From positions 1-64,000 of the forward strand of contig NZ_SEWE01000025.1 in assembly GCF_004167665.1 (NCBI RefSeq): 64,000 nt of DNA, given 5' to 3'. Shown here piece after piece: positions 8,773-18,555 of this stretch. Position numbers and translations under genes: made by a program. Under the pieces are notes generated by a model. The model searched no databases. It saw only the letters and a list, made by a program, of their open reading frames with translations, and had not been told where the DNA came from. The first letter of the stretch is position 1, and every line of letters begins with the position of its first letter. This stretch comes from Hymenobacter persicinus (GTDB lineage: Bacteria > Bacteroidota > Bacteroidia > Cytophagales > Hymenobacteraceae).

Positions 8773-8885
8773 TATATTTTTAAACTACTTGAAATACCGA
8801 TTTATCAGAAAAAGGTTTTGCCGTAGGTCGTCCCGATTTTTTTTTGCCGGATTTTTACAGGCTTTTTCCGCCAGCTCCAGCTTCC

Positions 8886-9878
8886 ATGTCCGTTACCAAA
8901 ACCAAGAACCGTCTCGCCCTACTGTCCCTGGTAGTCAGCGTGGGCCTGGTGACCATCAAGTTCTACGCCTACTACCTGACCCGGTCGCAGGCCGTGCTGA
9001 CGGATGCGCTGGAGTCGATTATCAACGTTTTCACCAGCGGCTTCGCTTTCTACAGCATCTACCTATCGAGTTTGCCCAAGGACGAAAACCACCCCTACGG
9101 CCACGGCAAAATCGAGTATCTGTCCATCGGCTTCGAGGGCGCCCTGATTCTGATTGCGGGCGTGTATATTTTCTACAGCGCCATTGTGGCCATCTTGCAC
9201 CCGCACGCGGTGGGGCGGCTCGACGTGGGCATGGTGCTGCTAGCCCTGACGGCCCTCATCAACCTGGGCGTGGGGTTTGTGCTACTGCGGGCCGGCAAGC
9301 GGCTTAACTCGGTGGCCCTGGTCGGCGACGGACAGCACCTGTACCTCGACGCGCTAAGTACGCTCGTTTCGTGCCTGGCGCTGGTGCTGGTGCTCGTGAC
9401 GGGCAACGTGCTCTTCGACGCCGGCGCGGCGCTAGTGCTGGGCGTGTTCATCGTCGTCAATGGCTTTCGGATGGTGCGCCGTTCGGTGTCGGGGCTGATG
9501 GACGAGTCGGACGTGACGACTGTGGAGCAGGTAATTGCGGAGCTGCAACGCCACCGCCGGCCCGCCTGGATCGACGTGCACAACCTGCGCGTGCTGCGCT
9601 ACGGGGCCAACCTGCACATCGACTGCCACATGCAGATGCCCTACTACTTCAGCCTGGAGGAAACCCACAACGAGCTCAACGCCATCGAAAGCCTGATCAA
9701 GCACCGCTTCGACGTGGAAGTGGAAATGTTTGTGCACGCCGACCCCTGCACGTTCGCGGCCTGCTCGCTCTGCTGCATGCCCGACTGTCCCGTGCGCCAG
9801 CACGCCTTCCGGCACGAAGTCAACTGGACGGCCACCAACGCCGTGAAAAACGAGCGGCACCACCTGCCCACAGGCTAA
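8886..9878 (+). CDS. Cation diffusion facilitator family metal exporter
   Basis: 330 residues from the ATG at 8886 (MSVTKTKNRLALLSL). Six membrane segments and a cytosolic C-terminal domain follow the CDF plan. TM2 carries LTDALESIIN with Asp40. TM5 carries GDGQHLYLDALST, an HxxxD site seen in zinc/iron-type members rather than Mn-type members. The loop DENHPYGHGK is the usual one after TM2. The tail adds an unusual Cys cluster (PCTFAACSLCCMPDCP) that could bind metal. The protein would export divalent metal by proton exchange. It is divergent from mntH across a 166-base region with a metal-type operator, suggesting linked import and export control. Confidence 0.9.
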   Translation: MSVTKTKNRLALLSLVVSVGLVTIKFYAYYLTRSQAVLTDALESIINVFTSGFAFYSIYLSSLPKDENHPYGHGKIEYLSIGFEGALILIAGVYIFYSAIVAILHPHAVGRLDVGMVLLALTALINLGVGFVLLRAGKRLNSVALVGDGQHLYLDALSTLVSCLALVLVLVTGNVLFDAGAALVLGVFIVVNGFRMVRRSVSGLMDESDVTTVEQVIAELQRHRRPAWIDVHNLRVLRYGANLHIDCHMQMPYYFSLEETHNELNAIESLIKHRFDVEVEMFVHADPCTFAACSLCCMPDCPVRQHAFRHEVNWTATNAVKNERHHLPTG

Positions 9879-9906
9879 GGGGGCAATCCGCAAGGCCACA
9901 AAAAAA

Positions 9907-9930
9907 GGCGCTGCCCGGGTGGGCAGCGCC
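9907..9930. terminator. Bidirectional terminator between convergent genes
   Basis: A perfect 10-bp stem, GGCGCTGCCC and GGGCAGCGCC, has loop GGGT, flanked by six or seven A on the left and six T on the right. It serves the CDF gene (+) and the type IX cargo gene ending at 9956 (-). Confidence 0.9.
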
Positions 9931-9955
9931 TTTTTTGCGGCGGAATAAAGCTGGC

Positions 9956-12280
9956 CTAACGGGCCAATTCTACCCAGCCTTTGGAAGTAGTGCCGTTCTT
10001 GTCGGTCACGAGGTAGTAGTAAACACCGCTGGGCTGCTCGGCGCCGTCCCACTCGTTGCGGTAGTTGTCGTACTGCTTGATCAGGCGACCCCAGCGGTTG
10101 AAGATCTGGACTTTGCCAGCGCCTTCGCTTTCCGCCGATAGCACGAACGTGTCGTTCAGGCCGTCCTTGTTGGGCGTAAACACGTTGGGAACCTCCAGGT
10201 CGGGTACTACCACGGTCTGCACCTTGGCCACGGTGGCGCACTGGGTGGTGCCGGCCTTGTTGGAGATGCGCAGAATAACGCGGTAAGTGCCGGTACCTTC
10301 GGGGAAGGTCAGCTCTTTCGGATCAAACTGGTCGGAGAAGGTTACTTCCGTGGAGTCGGCGGTTGGGTTGCCCTTGCCGTCCTTCACGCGCTTATACGAC
10401 CAGACGAACGTGTCAATATCCGTGCGCTTCACCGACGTGTTGGTGATGGTGAAGGCGCGCTTGGGCAGGTTCGGTCCGCCCACCTGGGCTACCGAGCGGC
10501 CGGTGATGTTGAAGTTAGCCGTAATGGCGGGCCGAACTTTCACCAGTACCGAAGCTGTATCGAAGCAGGTGATGGTGGGCGACATGCGGAAGTCGAGGCC
10601 CACGATACGCACTTTGTAGCGGGTGGTCTGGGTTGGGCGCACCGAGGCGGTCTGCTTGGCCGTGTCAGCCAGGGTGAAGCCTGGGCCCGGGGTCCAGCGG
10701 TAGCCGTAGCGGGCTACGTTCTGGCCCACGGAGTCGGGCCGGAAAGGCTCGGCTTTCAGGTTGACCGACGAGCCTTCGCAGATGAAGGGGCTGGCCGAGC
10801 TGGCTACCACTTTGGCGAAGTTGCCCTTGGCTACGCGCAGCACGATGGTCCGGTAGGTGATGCCTTTGATGGGGCAGCCGTTGTCCTCGATTTTAACCGG
10901 AATGCGGAACGTGCGGCCGACAAACGAGACGTCGGGCTTGATGCGCAAAATGGCCGTCGGGGTCTTGGTTTCGTTGCCCAACAGCTGGAACGTGGCTACG
11001 TCTTCGGGCAGGTACGTGGGGTTTGCTATCGTCGGAACGGCCGGATCCAACTCGGGGTAGGTCACCTTCAGCAGGTCGGTCGGGTTTGGGTCGCTGAACT
11101 TCACCCGTACTTCAGTGTAGTTGCAGGTGTAAGCCGTGATGAAGGTTGAGTCGCGGGAATTGACAATCTGCACGCCGGTTTTTACGCCGCCCGTAGCCAC
11201 GGGTGGACCGGGGGTGAGGTTGTTGCCACAGTCGATAACGATAACCAGCATGTCGCGGCGTACCGAGCCGATTTTGTAAGCCGTAACCGTCCCGTTGGGG
11301 TTGCGGACCCGACGCCACTCCGTTACTTTACCCACCACGGCATACTTGTTTTCGGGCATGTTGTTACCCGGCGTGAAGAAGGCCGGGTTGAAGGTCATCG
11401 TGCCCAGGGTTGGGTTGAACAGGAAGCTCGGGGTAGCAATCTTCGTGGGGCAGGTGCCGGTGAAGGCGAAGGAGGCAATCGGAAACGTAGGCTTGTAGGT
11501 ACCCGTAGCGCCGGTCGGAATGAAGGCGGCGCAGAAGTTCGTGGTACCGGGGGGAGTCAGGTTGATAATCCCTGCCGTGGCGTAGGGCTGGTAGGTCACC
11601 GTGTCGCCGCAGTTTTCCAGGGACTGAGCGAGGCTATATACCAAGGAGTCGCCGTCGGGCTCGGTGGTGGCAAACGACAGCTGGGTGTCCTGGCGCCAGC
11701 ACACGAATGGAATGGCCGCGTTGAGCGGGTCGTACTGGGCCGAGGTATTTTCAATTGCGCGCGTACCGCCTACTGCGGCGCTGCCAATCAGGTTGTTGAG
11801 CGTGGCTTCGTAGTAGCAGTTGCCGGAGGCCGTATCGATGTTGCCCAGGGTTGGGCGGGCATTCAGCGACACGCTCAGCGTCCATTCCACTGCTGGGGGC
11901 AGGGTGACGATGGTCTCAAACTGGCCGGTTTCGAAGTTGGTGGGGCGGGGGCTGGCACCGCAGGGACTGGGTCCGTATTGGGCGGTGGCGCAGTAGGGGT
12001 CGCCGATGCGCCGCGAGCCGGGCACCAGCGTCATCGTCGACTTCGGCCACGGGCCACCCGAGCAGCCGGTGGTGCGGTATTCCAGGTCGGCCGTGGTGGG
12101 AAACGTGGCGCCACCGCAGTCCCGGAATACGGTCAGCGTCACCTTGTAGCGGTTCGCGCCCAGCGAAACGTAGGTAAGCTGACCGCCCTGAATGTGACTG
12201 GCTTGGGCGCTTTGCATTCCTGCCAACGACAAGCACCAGGCGACGACAAGAATGTAAGCAATGCGTAAGGTTTTCTTCAT
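9956..12280 (-). CDS. Type IX secretion cargo with gliding-motility-associated (type B) C-terminal domain
   Basis: 774 residues. Signal peptide MKKTLRIAYILVVAWCLSLAGMQSAQASH. The mature protein consists of predicted beta-sandwich modules. One region near 540-620 (RYGYRWTPGPGFTLADTAKQ) looks PKD-like. The last 80 residues begin VPNVFTPNKDGLNDTFVL and include QIFNRWGRLIKQYDNYRNEWDG and SGVYYYLVT, which define the type B sorting domain (gliding-motility C-terminal family). The protein is therefore expected to cross the outer membrane by the type IX system and stay at the surface. Its role may be adhesion or sheath formation; no catalytic motif was seen. Confidence 0.9.
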   Translation of the reverse strand: MKKTLRIAYILVVAWCLSLAGMQSAQASHIQGGQLTYVSLGANRYKVTLTVFRDCGGATFPTTADLEYRTTGCSGGPWPKSTMTLVPGSRRIGDPYCATAQYGPSPCGASPRPTNFETGQFETIVTLPPAVEWTLSVSLNARPTLGNIDTASGNCYYEATLNNLIGSAAVGGTRAIENTSAQYDPLNAAIPFVCWRQDTQLSFATTEPDGDSLVYSLAQSLENCGDTVTYQPYATAGIINLTPPGTTNFCAAFIPTGATGTYKPTFPIASFAFTGTCPTKIATPSFLFNPTLGTMTFNPAFFTPGNNMPENKYAVVGKVTEWRRVRNPNGTVTAYKIGSVRRDMLVIVIDCGNNLTPGPPVATGGVKTGVQIVNSRDSTFITAYTCNYTEVRVKFSDPNPTDLLKVTYPELDPAVPTIANPTYLPEDVATFQLLGNETKTPTAILRIKPDVSFVGRTFRIPVKIEDNGCPIKGITYRTIVLRVAKGNFAKVVASSASPFICEGSSVNLKAEPFRPDSVGQNVARYGYRWTPGPGFTLADTAKQTASVRPTQTTRYKVRIVGLDFRMSPTITCFDTASVLVKVRPAITANFNITGRSVAQVGGPNLPKRAFTITNTSVKRTDIDTFVWSYKRVKDGKGNPTADSTEVTFSDQFDPKELTFPEGTGTYRVILRISNKAGTTQCATVAKVQTVVVPDLEVPNVFTPNKDGLNDTFVLSAESEGAGKVQIFNRWGRLIKQYDNYRNEWDGAEQPSGVYYYLVTDKNGTTSKGWVELAR

Positions 12281-12584
12281 GCGATGAGAAGATTGTGGTG
12301 GATGATGATGAGCGGGCGGTGGGAAAAACGTAGCCGTAATATATAAACGTTTTAGATTTCGTGGATTAAAAAAAGTTGTCCAACGCCCAGGAGTGGCCTA
12401 ATTGGAGTTTTTTTAGCCTCGGCAAAATCTAAATTCATAGGTATACTTCCATAATTATAACCAGAGTCATAGCTTTAGGACCATGCTAACTCCCCTGCCC
12501 ATGCCCGACGGTCAGCCCGCCGGGTTTCCTCCCACGGAGCTAGCTACGCCCTCTTCATTTTTCCACCTTTTCCCCCTTTAGTAC
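12281..12584. other. 304-base intergenic region between divergent type IX cargo genes
   Basis: No gene is visible here. It must hold promoters for both flanking genes. On the minus strand TACGTTTT (12332-12325) is one mismatch from the -7 consensus, 45 bases before the 12280 start. Two inverted 9-mers, TTTAGATTT (12351-12359) and AAATCTAAA (12425-12433), sit 65 bases apart. They resemble half-sites of the metal operator, but the spacing is wrong for one dimer. The centre is AT-rich compared with its neighbours. Confidence 0.5.
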
Positions 12585-15500
12585 ATGATGAAAAAATCTT
12601 TACTTACTTCTACCGGCCGTGCGCAGTGCCTGCCCATCCTGACCCCAGGCAGGTGGCGGACGCTGGGCGTACTGCTGCTGAGCCTGTGGCTGGGGTTGCA
12701 GTCCGCCGCGGCCCAGGTCGACACCTACACCTTCTCTTCCCGGCAGGATACCTTCACTCCCCTGAGTGGCGCGACTCCCATAACGGGCATGAATGCCGAC
12801 TCTTACCTGTCGCCGGCCATTGGTCTGGGCTTTACCTTCGTCTTCGACGGAACTCCCTACACCAGCGTGAAAGCTTCGTCGGATGGCTACCTCACTTTCG
12901 GTACGGCCACCTCTACCTCCCTGACCAACGCCCTGGCCACGACGGCTGCCGGCAACCGTCCGCTGGTAGCCCCGCTCTGGGATGATATGGATGGCCGCCC
13001 CGCGGGTGCCACGGCTTCGGGTTCCTACCTGGTGCAGGGCACGGCTCCCAACCGGGTGTTCGTATTCGAGTGGCTGAATTGGGAGTGGAACTATAACGCT
13101 ACCGGCCCCGTCATTTCCTTTCAGGCCAAGCTGTACGAAGGCACGAACAAAATTGAATTTTTCTACCGCGGCGAAAGCGCACCCGTCAACTCGGGCAGCG
13201 CTTCTATCGGCATTGCCGGCGTCGGCACGGGCGCGGGCTCGTACCTGTCGCTGAACAACACCTCGGCCACTCCCTCGGCCAGTTCCACGACGGAAACCAC
13301 GACGCTCAACACCAAGCCCGCCGACGGCCAGGTGTACACGTTTGCTCCCGCTCCGCCCGCGGCCTGCCCCGCCCCGCGCAACCTGACGGCTACTAACCTC
13401 ACGGCTACCACCGCTGACCTGACCTGGACGGTTTCCGGCGGCGGCGGCACTTTCCGCATCGAGTACGGCCTGCAGGGCTTCACCCTCGGCCAGGGCATGA
13501 CTGTGACTTCCTCTACTCCGGCCGTCACGCTGACCAACCTGACCACCAACACGGGCTACCAGTTCTACGTGACCCAGCTCTGCGGCGGCACCAACGGCAG
13601 CAGCACCACCAGCGGCCCAGTTGCGTTTACTACCCGCGTAACGGCCCCGGCAAACGACGCCTGCACCACTGCGGTTTCGCTGACGCCGGCTGCTATTAAC
13701 GCGGCCTGCACCAACGCCACTTCCGGCACGCTGGAAGGCGCCACGGCTACACCGGGCCTGGCAACGCCGGTTGGTACGGCCGACGATGACGTCTGGTATT
13801 CGTTTGTGGCTACCTCCACAGCTCATACCGTTACGCTGACCGGTTCCGGCGACTACGTGCAGCAGCTCCTGTCGGGTACTTGCGCCAACCTCACCTCGGT
13901 TGGGTACTCGGATCCGAACGTGAAGCTCTACTCGGGCCTGACCGTTGGCACCACGTATTATGTACGCGTGTACTCCTACTCGGCCACGTTGCCTACGCCA
14001 GCTGCCGCGGCGTTCACCATCTGCGTCACCACGCCCACGCCGCCGCCAACCAACGATGACCCTTGCGGCGCCATCCAGGTGCCCATCACGGCCGACTGCG
14101 TTTCCCCAACCCAGGGCTCTAACATCAACGCTACTACCACCACGGTGAACGGCTACACGAACCCGGGCTGCGGCATTGCCTCAACCCCTATCGACGTGTG
14201 GTTTAAATTCACCACGCCGGCCACCGGCCCCAGCAGCCAGGCGGCGTTTATCACCGTAACCGGCACCGTTGCCGGCCAGCTGCGCGTGTTCTCGGCCGCT
14301 ACCTGCGCCGGTCCGTTCACCCAGATTGGTTGCAAAGCCGGCACGACCAACAACACCTCGGCTGGTACGCTGGAAGTGTCGGGCTTGTCGCCTAATACCA
14401 CGTACTACGTGTTTGTATCGGGCTACGGCTCCGGCGACGCTACCGGCACCTTCACCATCTGCGTGACTCCGCCCGATGCCTGTTCGGCGCCGCGCAACCT
14501 GGCTACTACCAACCTGACGGCTACCAGCGCCACGCTGAACTGGGTGGTGAGCTCCGGCAGCAACGTGTTTACCATCAACTACGGCCTGGCTGGCTTCACG
14601 CCCGGCACCCAGGGCACCACGGTCACGTCCAACACCACGTCGTTGAACGTGACCAACCTGACCCCGAACACGGCCTACGAATTCTACGTGACGCAAAACT
14701 GCGGTGGCACCAGCGGCAACAGCACGCGCACGGGACCGTTTGCCTTCCAGACGCTGGCTCTGCCGCCGGCCAACGATGAGTGCACCACGGCTACTACGCT
14801 GCCCGTGCCCCGGGGCGCCAGCTGCGTCACCTCGCTCATTGGCACCAACGTCGGCGCCACCGGCTCGACGGGAGCCAGCACCCCAACCTGCTCGAGCGAC
14901 CTCGGCGGCGACGTGTGGTATTCCCTGACCGTGCCGTCTAACGGTATCGTGACCATCGAAACGGACTCGGTCGGCGGCAGCCCCGTCACCGACACGGGTA
15001 TTGCTGTTTACAGCGGTAGCTGCGGCACCCTCACGCAAGTAGGCTGCGACGACGACAGCTCGCCCAATGGCCTGTTCTCGCTGCTGCGCCTGACCGGCCA
15101 GACGCCGGGCAGCACGCTCTACGTGCGCGTATTTGAATACGGCAACAACGCCTTCGGTCGTTTCCGCATCTGCGCCCACACGCCGTCGGATTGCCCCGAG
15201 CCTACGGGCCTGACCGCCACGGGCATCACGGCAACTACGGCCACGCTGGGCTGGACCACGCCCGGCGGGGGCGGCACGTTCACCGTCGATTACGGTCCTC
15301 AAGGCTTTGTGCCGGGTTCGGCTGCCGGCACGCGCGTGACTGGCATCACGGGCACCAGCCTGCCGCTGACGGGGCTGAACCCAACCACGGCCTACCAGTT
15401 CTACGTGACCCAGGTTTGCGGGGGCACGACGGGCAACAGCACGCCGGTTGGTCCATTCAACTTCTCCACCACGCCAGTTAACGACAACCCCACCGGGGCC

Positions 15501-16898
15501 ATTGCTCTGACGCTGGTGACGGAGTGCACCAATCCCCAGACCGGCACCAACGGCGGCGCCAGCACGACTTCGCCGGTCGGCTACGCCAACCCCGGTACGG
15601 GCTGCGGCACGACCACCACGCCCCGCGACGTCTGGTTCCGCTTCACGACGCTGGCTTCGGGCCGGGGTTCGGGCGAGGCCACGCTCACGGTAACGGGTGC
15701 GGCCAGCATGGTGCGCGTATTCTCGGCTCCTAGCAACGCGGGTCCGTTCACGCAGGTTGGCTGCTCGGCTTCGGCCACGTCCGGCGCTGCTCCTTCCCTG
15801 ACCATCCGCACGCTCACGCCGAGCACGACCTACTATGTGATGGTGGCCAACGCCCGCACCACCGACGCGCTGGGAGCCTTCACCATCTGCCTGACGGCGC
15901 CGAGCGACTGCCCAGTGCCCGCCGGCCTGACCACGACGAGCATTTCGGCCACCTCGGCCTCGCTGATCTGGTCGGTAACGGCTCCTGCCCCGAGCGGGAC
16001 GTTTGATCTGGAATACGGTCCGCAGGGCTTCACGCTGGGCCAGGGCACGAAAGTGTCGAACCTGACCACCAACACGGCTACCATCACCGGTCTGACGGCC
16101 GACACGGACTACTGCTTCTACGTGCGGCAGAGCTGCGGCGGCACCAGTGGCAACAGCGCCTATACTGGCCCAGCCTGCTTCCGCACGGCTTTGGCCCCGG
16201 CTACCAACGATGAGCCCTGCAATGCCATCGTGCTGCCAACGACCGGCGTACCGCTGTCGGTCAACAACCTGGGCGCTACCACTACCACGCCAAACGGCTA
16301 CGTAAACCCGGGCTGCACCACGTCGAATAACCCGAAAGACGTGTGGTTTAAGTTTACCACCCCGGCTGGTGCCACCGGCACTACGGCCTCGTTCACGACC
16401 ACCGGCAACCCCGCCGGCCAGGCCCGCGTGTTCTCGGCCGCCTCGTGCTCGGGTCCGTTCACGCAGGTTGCCTGCAAAGCCAGCGCCGGCAACAACCAGA
16501 CGGTTGGTACCTTCTCCGTGCCCGGTCTGCAGCCAAACACCACTTACTATATGATGGTGGCTGGCTACGGCTCTAACGACGGCACCGGGGCCTTCACTGT
16601 GGCGGCCTCGTTTATCACGGCTGCGCGCACGGAGTTGCCGGGCGGCGAAGTGAGCGTGTTCCCGAACCCGAGCAACACGGGCCAGGTCACGCTGCAGCTG
16701 CGCGGTGCCACGGGTGCCTCGGCCGTCACGGCGGAGCTGTTCAACACCCTGGGGCAGCAAGTCCGCCGGCAGCAGCTGCCGCTGGCTGGTGGCGCCCTCG
16801 ACGCGCCGCTGGCCGTGCAGGGGCTGAGCCACGGCGTGTACACGCTGCGCCTGCAGGTTGGTGACTACATCATCACCCGCAAGCTCGTGCTGGAGTAA
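12585..16898 (+). CDS. Giant multidomain adhesin-like protein, four fibronectin III domains and a type IX (type A) tail
   Basis: 1437 residues. After a signal peptide ending about residue 43 (SAAAQ), a beta-rich head of about 210 residues includes SYLSPAIGLGFTFVFDG. Four fibronectin III-like domains start at C-P-x-P (PAPRNLTATNLTATTADLTW and relatives). They alternate with five jelly-roll-like modules that share NDxxC...DVWFKFTTP...GPFTQ...TYYV. The end (VSVFPNPSNTGQVTLQLRG...GVYTLRLQVGDYIITRKLVLE) is a type A sorting domain. The protein is probably exported by type IX secretion and anchored at the surface, where it may mediate adhesion. ATG 12588 is an equally good start. Confidence 0.9.
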   Translation: MMKKSLLTSTGRAQCLPILTPGRWRTLGVLLLSLWLGLQSAAAQVDTYTFSSRQDTFTPLSGATPITGMNADSYLSPAIGLGFTFVFDGTPYTSVKASSDGYLTFGTATSTSLTNALATTAAGNRPLVAPLWDDMDGRPAGATASGSYLVQGTAPNRVFVFEWLNWEWNYNATGPVISFQAKLYEGTNKIEFFYRGESAPVNSGSASIGIAGVGTGAGSYLSLNNTSATPSASSTTETTTLNTKPADGQVYTFAPAPPAACPAPRNLTATNLTATTADLTWTVSGGGGTFRIEYGLQGFTLGQGMTVTSSTPAVTLTNLTTNTGYQFYVTQLCGGTNGSSTTSGPVAFTTRVTAPANDACTTAVSLTPAAINAACTNATSGTLEGATATPGLATPVGTADDDVWYSFVATSTAHTVTLTGSGDYVQQLLSGTCANLTSVGYSDPNVKLYSGLTVGTTYYVRVYSYSATLPTPAAAAFTICVTTPTPPPTNDDPCGAIQVPITADCVSPTQGSNINATTTTVNGYTNPGCGIASTPIDVWFKFTTPATGPSSQAAFITVTGTVAGQLRVFSAATCAGPFTQIGCKAGTTNNTSAGTLEVSGLSPNTTYYVFVSGYGSGDATGTFTICVTPPDACSAPRNLATTNLTATSATLNWVVSSGSNVFTINYGLAGFTPGTQGTTVTSNTTSLNVTNLTPNTAYEFYVTQNCGGTSGNSTRTGPFAFQTLALPPANDECTTATTLPVPRGASCVTSLIGTNVGATGSTGASTPTCSSDLGGDVWYSLTVPSNGIVTIETDSVGGSPVTDTGIAVYSGSCGTLTQVGCDDDSSPNGLFSLLRLTGQTPGSTLYVRVFEYGNNAFGRFRICAHTPSDCPEPTGLTATGITATTATLGWTTPGGGGTFTVDYGPQGFVPGSAAGTRVTGITGTSLPLTGLNPTTAYQFYVTQVCGGTTGNSTPVGPFNFSTTPVNDNPTGAIALTLVTECTNPQTGTNGGASTTSPVGYANPGTGCGTTTTPRDVWFRFTTLASGRGSGEATLTVTGAASMVRVFSAPSNAGPFTQVGCSASATSGAAPSLTIRTLTPSTTYYVMVANARTTDALGAFTICLTAPSDCPVPAGLTTTSISATSASLIWSVTAPAPSGTFDLEYGPQGFTLGQGTKVSNLTTNTATITGLTADTDYCFYVRQSCGGTSGNSAYTGPACFRTALAPATNDEPCNAIVLPTTGVPLSVNNLGATTTTPNGYVNPGCTTSNNPKDVWFKFTTPAGATGTTASFTTTGNPAGQARVFSAASCSGPFTQVACKASAGNNQTVGTFSVPGLQPNTTYYMMVAGYGSNDGTGAFTVAASFITAARTELPGGEVSVFPNPSNTGQVTLQLRGATGASAVTAELFNTLGQQVRRQQLPLAGGALDAPLAVQGLSHGVYTLRLQVGDYIITRKLVLE

Positions 16899-16925
16899 TC
16901 CGGAACGTAGTACCACGTAAAAAAA

Positions 16926-16949
16926 GGGGCCGCGGATATCCGCGGCCCC
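16926..16949. terminator. Bidirectional terminator, perfect 24-base palindrome
   Basis: Each arm is 12 bases (GGGGCCGCGGAT and its complement) with no fixed loop. A-tracts lie on the left and T-tracts on the right, between the adhesin-like gene (+) and the sugar dehydrogenase gene (-). Confidence 0.85.
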
Positions 16950-16972
16950 TTTTTGCGTTTCAGCCCGGCGCC

Positions 16973-18373
16973 TTACTCAACCACCAGCCGCTGGGCGTAA
17001 GCCTGGCTGCCGAGCTGGGTGCGCACCACGTAGAGGCCCGCCCGCAGCCCGGCCAGGCTTACGGCTGCGTCGGTCTGGCCAGCGGCCAGTGGCGCCGATG
17101 CCACGAGCCGGCCTACCGCGTCGTGCACGGTGATGGTGGTAGCCGTGGCCGCGGCCGTGGGCAGGTGCAGTTCAACTCGCTGCCGGGCTGGGTTTGGCCA
17201 CAGACGCAGGGAAATTGCCTGGGCCGAAGCGGCTTTCGTGGGCTGGAAAGCCCGGTTTTCGAGCACCAGAATCCGGTCATCGGTGGCGGCGGGGTTGCCG
17301 CGGCCGTCCTGGTTGCTGGTGCCCACGTACACGCGTCCCTGCGGCGAGACGCACACCGACCGGAGCCGGCCGAACGATGTTAGGTAGTCGTTCTGGCCCG
17401 TGGTGGCGTCGCCGGCGGCGTTGAGCCGAAGCTGCACCAGCTTGGAGGCCTTGAGTGTGGTCAGCAGCAGGCTGCCCTGCCAATCGGGAATGGCCGGAGA
17501 GGTGTAGTAGGTCAGGCCCGCCACGGCCAGCGTGGGCGTCCAGGCCGTGAGGGGCTCCCGCACGGTGTTGGCCGCGCAGAACGTCTGCTCGTTGGGCAGG
17601 TTGCAGAAGCCTTCCACGTTGGGCCAGCCGTAGTTGCGCCCGGCTTCAATCAGGTTCAGCTCGTCGTCGTTGTTAGGACCGTGCTCGGAGCTGTAGAGCT
17701 TACCGTTAGCCGCCAGGACCAAGCCCTGGGGATTGCGGTGGCCCAGCGTGTACACGGGGCTGCCGGGAGTAGGGTTGGTGGCCGGAATAGTGCCGTCGAG
17801 GTTGAGGCGCAGGATTTTGCCGTTGAGCGAGGCGCGGTTCTGGGCCTCGGGGTCCTGCACGGCGTCGCCGGTGGTCATGAGCAGCGTCAGGTCGGGCAGG
17901 ATCAGCAGGCGGGAGCCGCTGTGGTTGGTCGTGGCCGTGATATTGCCGAGCAGAATCAGCGGGCTACTCAGTGAATTGGCCGTCGGGGAATACGTGTAGC
18001 GCACCAGCTTTTCCTTGATGGCTGTGCCCTCGGCGTAGTTGTAGACCACGTACACGTAGGGGTTGGCGGTGAACTGCGGGTGCAGCGCCAAGCCCAGCAG
18101 GCCGCTTTCACTAACCTCGCGCACGTCGGGCAGCGTGAGCAGCAACTGCACCTGCCCGGTGGTGGGATTTACCCGGCTGATGCGCCCGTTGCGCTCCGTC
18201 ATCCAGATAAAGTTGTCGGGGCCCCATACCAGCTCCCAGGGCACGTGCAGGCCCGTAACCAGCGGCGTGACGGATACGGTGGTGGTGCCGACCTGAAATG
18301 TGGTGGTTTGGGCCCGGGCCGCCGAGGCCAGGCTCAGCGCGGCAAGCAGTAGGGGAGTAGCAAAGCGTTTCAT
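16973..18373 (-). CDS. Secreted PQQ-dependent sugar dehydrogenase with type IX (type A) tail
   Basis: 466 residues from ATG 18373, which gives the signal peptide MKRFATPLLLAALSLASAARAQ; the longer open frame has no signal at its N-terminus. The glucose/sorbosone dehydrogenase six-bladed propeller is indicated by GLHVPWELVWGPDNFIWMTE, GLLGLALHPQF, NHSGSRLLILPD, LGHRNPQGLVLAANGKLYSSEHGPNNDDELN and NYGWPNVEG. Family members oxidise aldoses using bound PQQ and calcium. The last 80 residues (RLWPNPARQRVELHLP...GLYVVRTQLGSQAYAQRLVVE) are a type A sorting signal, so this enzyme should be secreted or surface bound. Confidence 0.9.
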   Translation of the reverse strand: MKRFATPLLLAALSLASAARAQTTTFQVGTTTVSVTPLVTGLHVPWELVWGPDNFIWMTERNGRISRVNPTTGQVQLLLTLPDVREVSESGLLGLALHPQFTANPYVYVVYNYAEGTAIKEKLVRYTYSPTANSLSSPLILLGNITATTNHSGSRLLILPDLTLLMTTGDAVQDPEAQNRASLNGKILRLNLDGTIPATNPTPGSPVYTLGHRNPQGLVLAANGKLYSSEHGPNNDDELNLIEAGRNYGWPNVEGFCNLPNEQTFCAANTVREPLTAWTPTLAVAGLTYYTSPAIPDWQGSLLLTTLKASKLVQLRLNAAGDATTGQNDYLTSFGRLRSVCVSPQGRVYVGTSNQDGRGNPAATDDRILVLENRAFQPTKAASAQAISLRLWPNPARQRVELHLPTAAATATTITVHDAVGRLVASAPLAAGQTDAAVSLAGLRAGLYVVRTQLGSQAYAQRLVVE

Positions 18374-18555
18374 AGACAGGTGGTTGGAAGTGAAGGGATG
18401 CCGTTCAGAAGCTAACGAAAGAAAGCCGGGTTCGGATGTAGGTATTCGGCTCCCGCGGCGGGCTGGGTTGCCTGCGGCGGGCACATTCATTTGCGGAGCA
18501 AACTATTTCTGCCAGCTTTGACAAAGCAATCAGCCCACTCCGGGCTTCCGTTAGC

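Noticed and set aside
14181-16916. 911-residue minus-strand frame opposite the adhesin-like gene
   Set aside because: Arg/Ala/Gly-rich, no signal peptide or domain. The plus strand carries clear repeated domains and a type IX tail.
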